Shown: positions 58,815-64,000 of the stretch, in pieces
Layout: each line of letters opens with the position of its first letter
Numbering within the stretch: position 1 is the first letter of the stretch
NCBI GenBank assembly: GCA_017554105.1
Contig: JAFZIY010000016.1
Span: 60,166-124,165 of the forward strand
Origin: Prevotella sp.
Lineage (GTDB): Bacteria > Bacteroidota > Bacteroidia > Bacteroidales > Bacteroidaceae
Length of the DNA stretch: 64,000 nucleotides
Reading direction: 5' to 3'
Notes under the pieces: model-generated
The model's database searches: none
What the model saw: the letters and a program-made list of their open reading frames with translations, nothing else
What the model was told of the DNA's origin: nothing
Translations under genes and position numbers: made by a program

Positions 58815-60650
58815 ATGAAAAAACTTAATATATTGCTGATGGGAGTATCCCTTGTCGTTATGGGAACGTTGACCACAAGTTGTGGAGAGGATTTCCTTGA
58901 TAAGGCACCCCAGCATGACTATACAGCAGACACATATTACGCATCAGACGAGGCAGTTCTGAAAGCCGTTGAGCCACTCTACAACTACGCCTGGTTCAAC
59001 TACAACTACCGCGCCATGATAGGTATGGGCTCCGCACGCGCCAATGATGGATGGAACCCCTACAACAACCCTGAGTGGGCCACATTCCAGGTGACCGGTC
59101 TCGACGCCAACCTCGCTAATGCGTGGAAGTCGTTCTATCTCGTCATCTCGATGTCCAACCAGCTCATCTCCGACATCAACCAGTACTGCACAAGCGAGGT
59201 AAGCCAGACTGCGAAGAACCTCGCTCTTGGCGAGGCATATCTCATGCGCGGTACGGCATATTTCTTCCTTGTGCGCCTCTGGGGCGATGTGATAGTATAT
59301 GAGGACAATGTGGCGATGACACAGAACCCCGTCATACCTCTCACTAAAGAGGAGGACGTGCTGAAGTTCGTCATCCGCGATTTCCGACGCGCCATTGAGT
59401 TGCTGCCCAAGGGAAGCACTAGCATGCACGCCACGAAGTACACCGCCGAGGGAATGCTCGCCAAGGCACTTCTCGCGCTAAGCGGATGGAACAACGGAGG
59501 CACCCGCGACCAGTCTATGCTCAACGAGGTGGTGGAGCTTTGCGACGACATTATCAACAACGGTTCTTATTCTTTGATGGAGAATTACGCCGACCTGTTC
59601 AAGTATGACCATAACAACTTCTCGATGCAGAACGCCGAGACACTCTTCGCCCTTCACTGGGCCGACCCGCTTACAGCAGAGTGGGGCGAGAAGAGTGCCA
59701 ACTTCTCCGACCTTGCGTGGAGTGGTTCGTCAGACATCACCGCATGGGGTGGCATCTACGCCTCTGTCGATATGCTCGACCTCTACAACGAGGACATCAG
59801 CGACTCCATTCGTTTCCAGGCCACTTTCTGCCTTCCAGGCATCTACTATGACTATTGGGACACTGGCAACGACCTTGTGTCAGCTGCCGACAAAACCCCG
59901 GAGAATGGCTATAAGAACGCTTACGGATATGTATATACCAAGAAGTTCTGCCAGCTGAAGAAGTGGGTGGTAGGAACCAAGGCTGACTGCAACGGCCACC
60001 TCGCCGATATGGCTTCCCCGCTGAATACCTATATCCAGCGTCTGGCCGATATTTACCTTATCAAGGCAGAGGCCATCCTGGGCAACTCCGAGAGTACCTC
60101 CGATGCCGAGGGACTTGCCGCCATCAACGCCATACGTCAGCGCGCCAAGGTACGCGACATGCTCACCTCATACACTCTCGAGGACATCATCAAAGAGCGT
60201 CGCAAGGAGTTCTGTATGGAGTTCCAAAACTGGTATGATATGGTCACATGGTACCGTTGGAAGCCGCAGTATATGCTCGACTTCTTCAACAACAAGCAGC
60301 ACCGCGCGTTCATGATAAATCAGGGTGACGTGCTTTTCAACGAAGACCGCACCATCTCTTACCGCACATTCCCCAACCGTCAGTCCAGTCCTTGGTACTT
60401 CTACGACGAGGAAATGTCTCCGCGTGGATGTTACTGGAACGACTGCATGCGTGAGGAAGACTCTGAGACGGTCATCAAGACCAGGGACCAAGGATATGTT
60501 TACGACCTCGACGCATTATGCCGCTCGAAGGACGGCTACGACCCTGTCACGCTGAGCGAGTCGAACATCTTCCTACCTTATCCTGAGTCTGACGTGCTTC
60601 GTAACCATTACTTCAACGAGCCGGCACAGAACTATGATTTCGGTGAATAG
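58815..60650 (+). CDS. SusD-family outer-membrane lipoprotein
   Basis: 611 residues. Lipobox TTSC (Cys24), then EDFLDKAPQ, the standard SusD start. Helical TPR-like body with EAYLMRGTAYFFLVRLWGDV and a late DIYLIKAEAILGNSES; KERRKEFCMEFQNWYDM near the end is typical. Binds glycan at the surface over the SusC barrel. 15 bases after susC, so co-transcribed. Confidence 0.95.
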   Translation: MKKLNILLMGVSLVVMGTLTTSCGEDFLDKAPQHDYTADTYYASDEAVLKAVEPLYNYAWFNYNYRAMIGMGSARANDGWNPYNNPEWATFQVTGLDANLANAWKSFYLVISMSNQLISDINQYCTSEVSQTAKNLALGEAYLMRGTAYFFLVRLWGDVIVYEDNVAMTQNPVIPLTKEEDVLKFVIRDFRRAIELLPKGSTSMHATKYTAEGMLAKALLALSGWNNGGTRDQSMLNEVVELCDDIINNGSYSLMENYADLFKYDHNNFSMQNAETLFALHWADPLTAEWGEKSANFSDLAWSGSSDITAWGGIYASVDMLDLYNEDISDSIRFQATFCLPGIYYDYWDTGNDLVSAADKTPENGYKNAYGYVYTKKFCQLKKWVVGTKADCNGHLADMASPLNTYIQRLADIYLIKAEAILGNSESTSDAEGLAAINAIRQRAKVRDMLTSYTLEDIIKERRKEFCMEFQNWYDMVTWYRWKPQYMLDFFNNKQHRAFMINQGDVLFNEDRTISYRTFPNRQSSPWYFYDEEMSPRGCYWNDCMREEDSETVIKTRDQGYVYDLDALCRSKDGYDPVTLSESNIFLPYPESDVLRNHYFNEPAQNYDFGE

Positions 60651-60674
60651 TAACATTTTAACGATGACAATGAT

Positions 60675-62330
60675 ATGAAAAAGATAATAAGAATAAGAAA
60701 AGAAGTCCTGATGGCAGTTCTTCTTGCCGTCATCACATTCGGTTTCACCGCATGTAGCGACGACGATGGTGGCGGTGGCGGACAGCCACAGATAACCGGT
60801 GTGCGCGTCTGCGACCCGGCAAAGGCCGATAGCTTATTCACAAAGTCCGCACAGGGACAGGTGATAGCCATCATCGGTAAGAACCTCAACAACGCCACAG
60901 CCGTATATATAAATGACCAGAGAGTGGGATTCAGCTCTACGATGAACACCGACCACAGCATCATAGTGACAGTGCCTTCGGAGACTGACGGCTTCCAGCT
61001 GACGGCATTCAACTCTGAACTGAAGGACGAGATACGCGTCGAGACGACACACGGAACGGCTACATATGCCTTCAAGGTGTTGGGAGCCTATCCTTCCATC
61101 ACGCGCATTCAGGGATCCTACCCGCGCTCGGCAGGCGACATCCTCAACGTCTACGGTCTCAACCTCATTAGCATCGAGGACATGTACTTCACCGACGCCA
61201 CATATGAGGAGCTCTCCACCACAACATGGGATGAGGTGCCTGGCAACCACTACGCCATCGACAACTACGACGTGGTGAAACAAGACCGCTATCTCAACTC
61301 CAAGCAAGTGTATGAGGTGGCATCGCAGATTGCACTCACCACTCCCGACCTCCCGTTCGATGAGGGTTGCCTCGTTATCGAGTGTGCCGCAGGCATCGTC
61401 TATCTGCCTTACACCAAGGTGCCAGGCAAACCTGTAATCACCGATATCAGCACCGACATGCCTATCCCAGGAACCGACTTCATCATCAAGGGACGTGAGT
61501 TCGTTCAGGTGGAGAGCGTTACCTTTGGTGACATCACCCTCAGTCCCGACCAGTTCACAGTTGCTGAGTCTGAAGACCAAATCACGATAGCATTCACCAG
61601 CGACATGAAGCCTACACCGGGCTCGGGCATAACGCTCAAAGTTATCACTCCTGGTGGCGTTGCAACATACGAACGCTTCTATGACTCTTCAGGCTTGTTG
61701 CTCAGTTTTGAGAGTGGATATCAGTCAGATATGGGATGGTCTCCTTACGGAGATATTCTTAATCAGGCAACATCTTCTTCATTGCCATTTACAAGCGACG
61801 GCAATTACTATCACATCAAGTCGAGCGACAACGGCTGGAACTGGTGGGCTACGATGTGCTACTTCTGCCACCATGTAGATTGGGTGAACGACAATCCTGT
61901 CTATACTCCGTTCCCACTTCCTTCCTACGACGTTATTCCTTCTACAGCATCTACCAGCGAAGTATATCTCGCTATGGAGGTATGGGACAACAATACCGAC
62001 TTCGGTGATGCACAATATCCGTTCATACATTATCAGATTGAGACGAAGGACAATGCCGCGACTTACTCGTTTGCCAATTTCATACAAAATGAGGTGGTAT
62101 ATAAGGAGAAGGCACTCCGTGCTATCGACAACACCCAGCCGAAGCAACAGTGGTATCGCCACGTCGTTCCACTGAGCAACTTCGACGGATATGCCGGCAA
62201 GACCTATGCTGATGTCGTTGCAGAGGGAATCAACACGGTGCGCCTGATGCACATGAACTGGACAGGCAACGCATCTTCTGTTGACATCTATCTTGATAAC
62301 GTCCGCCTGATTTATGTTCCCGCTGAGTAA
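60675..62330 (+). CDS. Surface glycan-binding lipoprotein (SGBP-B type)
   Basis: 551 residues. Lipobox TAC (Cys27) followed by an acidic and Gly-rich linker (SDDDGGGGG). Two to three IPT/TIG Ig-like domains (ITGVRVCDPAKADSLF, VIAIIGKNLNNATAVYIND, ILNVYGLNLISIEDMYF, FIIKGREFVQVESVTFG). The C-terminal part from about residue 345 is a beta-sandwich binding domain like that of xyloglucan-locus SGBP-B proteins (WNWWATMCYF, YPFIHYQIET). It holds polymer at the surface for the GH5 enzyme. It lies 24 bases after susD. Confidence 0.85.
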   Translation: MKKIIRIRKEVLMAVLLAVITFGFTACSDDDGGGGGQPQITGVRVCDPAKADSLFTKSAQGQVIAIIGKNLNNATAVYINDQRVGFSSTMNTDHSIIVTVPSETDGFQLTAFNSELKDEIRVETTHGTATYAFKVLGAYPSITRIQGSYPRSAGDILNVYGLNLISIEDMYFTDATYEELSTTTWDEVPGNHYAIDNYDVVKQDRYLNSKQVYEVASQIALTTPDLPFDEGCLVIECAAGIVYLPYTKVPGKPVITDISTDMPIPGTDFIIKGREFVQVESVTFGDITLSPDQFTVAESEDQITIAFTSDMKPTPGSGITLKVITPGGVATYERFYDSSGLLLSFESGYQSDMGWSPYGDILNQATSSSLPFTSDGNYYHIKSSDNGWNWWATMCYFCHHVDWVNDNPVYTPFPLPSYDVIPSTASTSEVYLAMEVWDNNTDFGDAQYPFIHYQIETKDNAATYSFANFIQNEVVYKEKALRAIDNTQPKQQWYRHVVPLSNFDGYAGKTYADVVAEGINTVRLMHMNWTGNASSVDIYLDNVRLIYVPAE

Positions 62331-62351
62331 TAATTTAATAATAAAAGAATT

Positions 62352-63836
62352 ATGAACAAAAAGAATATATTTAACGTCGCACTCCTGCTGCTCCTCGCCT
62401 TCGTGGCAGGAGCATGCAGCGACAGCGACACCACAAGGAAGGTGGATAACGGGCGCCGCAGTGGTGCTGCCACAAGGATGGCGCTGCTCGACGGCGACGA
62501 GAACGAGATCTCAACGTTGACACTATCCCTCGGAGCAAGCAACTATATCATAGGCATCGACTGCGACGGCGACTGGACAGCATCGGTGGACGCCGACTGG
62601 GTGACGCTCTCCAACTATGCAGGCTACGGCTTCACCAACAAGTTGAGCTACGACAAGATATCGCTCACCAAGAACCAGGGCGACGAGCGTACAGCAACCG
62701 TCACTTTCAAGTCGGGCAATATCACACGCACGCTCACCATTATACAGAAAGGCTCCAACACTGACCCGGGCGACACCTTCATGAGCGCCTTCGAGTTCAT
62801 AGAGAACCTTAAGATGGGATATAACCTCGGTAACACTCTCGACTGCGACCCTGACATCACCGACCCCAATACCGCCAGCTGGTTCAATCCATCGAGTGAC
62901 CTCGACTGGGAGACTGTTTGGGGACAGCCAAAGACGACACAGGAGATTATCGACGCTATCGCGGCCAAGGGATTTAATGTCATACGTATTCCTGTGACAT
63001 GGTTCCCCCATATGGACGCCGATGGCAATGTCAACGAGGTGTGGATGGCACGTGTACAGGAGGTAGTCGACTATGTCATCGCCTCGGGATGCTTCTGCAT
63101 TCTCAACACCCAGCACGACACAGGAACACGTGGCTCGCGCACCGACGGCGCAGGCTGGATACAGGCCAATATGGATGAGTATCCTTCCACCAGTCCTAAG
63201 TTCAAGAAACTGTGGACACAGATAGCCACTCGTTTCCGCGACTATGGTGACCATCTGCTCTTCGAGGCGTTCAACGAGATTCTTGACAACGAGGATAACT
63301 GGGGCGATCCCGCCGACGCCTCTGCATATACTGCGGTGACACGTCTTGAACAAGACTTCGTAGATGCCGTGAGAGCCACAGGAGGAAACAATGAGTTCCG
63401 CAACCTCATCGTCAACCCGTACACCGCAGGTACTTCAACAGCCAAACTCGAAGGCTTCCAGTGCCCCAACGACATCCATTCCGCACACCTGCTCGCATCC
63501 GTCCACAGCTACGACCCATACTGGTTCTGCAACGACGACAACAACTCAAAGGACTATTACATAAATATGTTCGATGACAACTGTCAGGCTGAGATTGATG
63601 GCATCTTCCAGCGTGTTGAGAAACGCTTCCTCACCGAGCTCGGAATGCCATACTTCTTCGGAGAGTTCGGTGCTATAGGTACACATCCAGCTATAGCCGA
63701 GCGCATTAAGTACGCCAAGTACTTCAAGCAGAAGTTCAACCAGTACAGTACCGCAGGACTCTGGTGGATGGGACTCTACGACCGCAAGAAGGGCGAGTGG
63801 TATGAGGACGAGATTGCAACTGCACTCTTCGAATAA
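62352..63836 (+). CDS. BACON-GH5 endoglucanase-type lipoprotein
   Basis: 494 residues. Lipobox GAC (Cys22). BACON domain at residues 60-134 (DCDGDWTASVDADWVTLS, RTLTIIQKG). GH5 catalytic domain from 145: MGYNLGNTLD, RIPVTWFPH, LNTQHD, FEAFNEI with acid/base Glu309, SVHSYDP and FFGEFG with nucleophile Glu438. The order SusC-SusD-SGBP-BACON-GH5 equals that of the Bacteroides ovatus xyloglucan locus, so xyloglucan or mixed-linkage beta-glucan is the likely target. It acts at the cell surface. Confidence 0.93.
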   Translation: MNKKNIFNVALLLLLAFVAGACSDSDTTRKVDNGRRSGAATRMALLDGDENEISTLTLSLGASNYIIGIDCDGDWTASVDADWVTLSNYAGYGFTNKLSYDKISLTKNQGDERTATVTFKSGNITRTLTIIQKGSNTDPGDTFMSAFEFIENLKMGYNLGNTLDCDPDITDPNTASWFNPSSDLDWETVWGQPKTTQEIIDAIAAKGFNVIRIPVTWFPHMDADGNVNEVWMARVQEVVDYVIASGCFCILNTQHDTGTRGSRTDGAGWIQANMDEYPSTSPKFKKLWTQIATRFRDYGDHLLFEAFNEILDNEDNWGDPADASAYTAVTRLEQDFVDAVRATGGNNEFRNLIVNPYTAGTSTAKLEGFQCPNDIHSAHLLASVHSYDPYWFCNDDNNSKDYYINMFDDNCQAEIDGIFQRVEKRFLTELGMPYFFGEFGAIGTHPAIAERIKYAKYFKQKFNQYSTAGLWWMGLYDRKKGEWYEDEIATALFE

Positions 63837-63860
63837 TTTCTTCACCTAACATGCTTATAT

Positions 63861-63892
63861 AAAGGGACTTGCCGCAAGGCGGGTCCCTTTTT
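63861..63892 (+). terminator. Strong intrinsic terminator of the glucan locus
   Basis: AAAGGGACTTGCC pairs with GGCGGGTCCCTTT (13 bp, two G-T pairs) around a GCAA tetraloop, and the T run continues. It closes the susC-susD-SGBP-GH5 operon; no further locus gene is seen in the window. Confidence 0.9.
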
Positions 63893-63905
63893 GGGGTGAT
63901 GGGTG

Positions 63906-63947
63906 ACAACAATAGTCAACAAAGTCAACAAAGTCAACAGTCAACAA
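63906..63947. repeat. Short tandem repeat of AGTCAACAA units
   Basis: Four to five 8-9-base units (AGTCAACAA, AGTCAACA) behind the terminator. The unit has the same GTCAAC core as the inverted repeat at 17123-17227. Confidence 0.65.
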
Positions 63948-64000
63948 ATGCCCTTTCGGAACTCACGTTTTTAGGTGTCTTATTCTTTATATTATATATA

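Overview
The window looks like a chromosome segment of a gut or oral Bacteroidales bacterium, most likely of the Prevotella/Segatella group. The reasons are the many Bacteroidetes-type -7 boxes (TAnnTTTG) just upstream of genes, a SusC/SusD polysaccharide utilisation locus with a BACON-GH5 enzyme, a DUF2723/GT117 giant membrane protein, a hut operon with fused FtcD, and S9 dipeptidyl peptidase and DUF5686 outer-membrane proteins. The genus is inferred from style, not from a marker gene. I saw no rRNA, tRNA, CRISPR array, insertion sequence or integrase, although no covariance-model search was possible.

1-23.7 kb is ordinary chromosome: the end of an acyl-CoA dehydrogenase, an MGMT-like protein, an MscS channel, a B3/4 protein, a GT2 glycosyltransferase, PBP4, a PH-domain protein, nadB, the operon ftcD-hutU-hutH-hutI (histidine to glutamate), then a leftward set with queG, a polysaccharide deacetylase, the GT117 protein, two small membrane proteins and purD. 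Intergenic gaps carry several short palindromic or tandem repeats.

23.7-40.3 kb is an AT-rich accessory island and the most interesting part. One plus-strand operon (24815-32620) encodes a protein kinase fused to an FGE-sulfatase domain and BspA-type leucine-rich repeats (interrupted by one in-frame TGA), a zinc-ribbon/HEPN protein, a DUF6939 protein, a DarT-like ADP-ribosyltransferase fused to a vWA domain, a PP2C phosphatase, and a macro-like/DUF1810 fusion. It is followed by two paralogous small proteins, two DnaB-C-like ATPases (one with lost catalytic residues), an LRR lipoprotein, an unknown protein, two ADP-ribosylglycohydrolases and the relic of a third. I read this as a candidate phospho-regulated ADP-ribosylation system: a writer (DarT), possible readers or erasers (macro-like domain, two DraG-type hydrolases), and a kinase/phosphatase/vWA triad of the kind described with TerY-P systems. 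The function is inference.

40.3-53.8 kb returns to ordinary genes: a HI0933-type flavoprotein, a DPP-IV-like peptidase and a THUMP RNA methyltransferase in one leftward operon, serine acetyltransferase, an exported arginine-deiminase-like enzyme, and a five-gene operon (nucleotidyltransferase, ATP-grasp, CDP-alcohol phosphatidyltransferase, HAD, DUF5686) that looks like a lipid head-group pathway. A possible small RNA with its own promoter and terminator lies at about 53.84-53.92 kb.

54.1-63.9 kb is a glucan utilisation locus: LacI-type regulator, SusC, SusD, surface glycan-binding lipoprotein and a BACON-GH5 endoglucanase lipoprotein, closed by a strong intrinsic terminator at 63861-63892.
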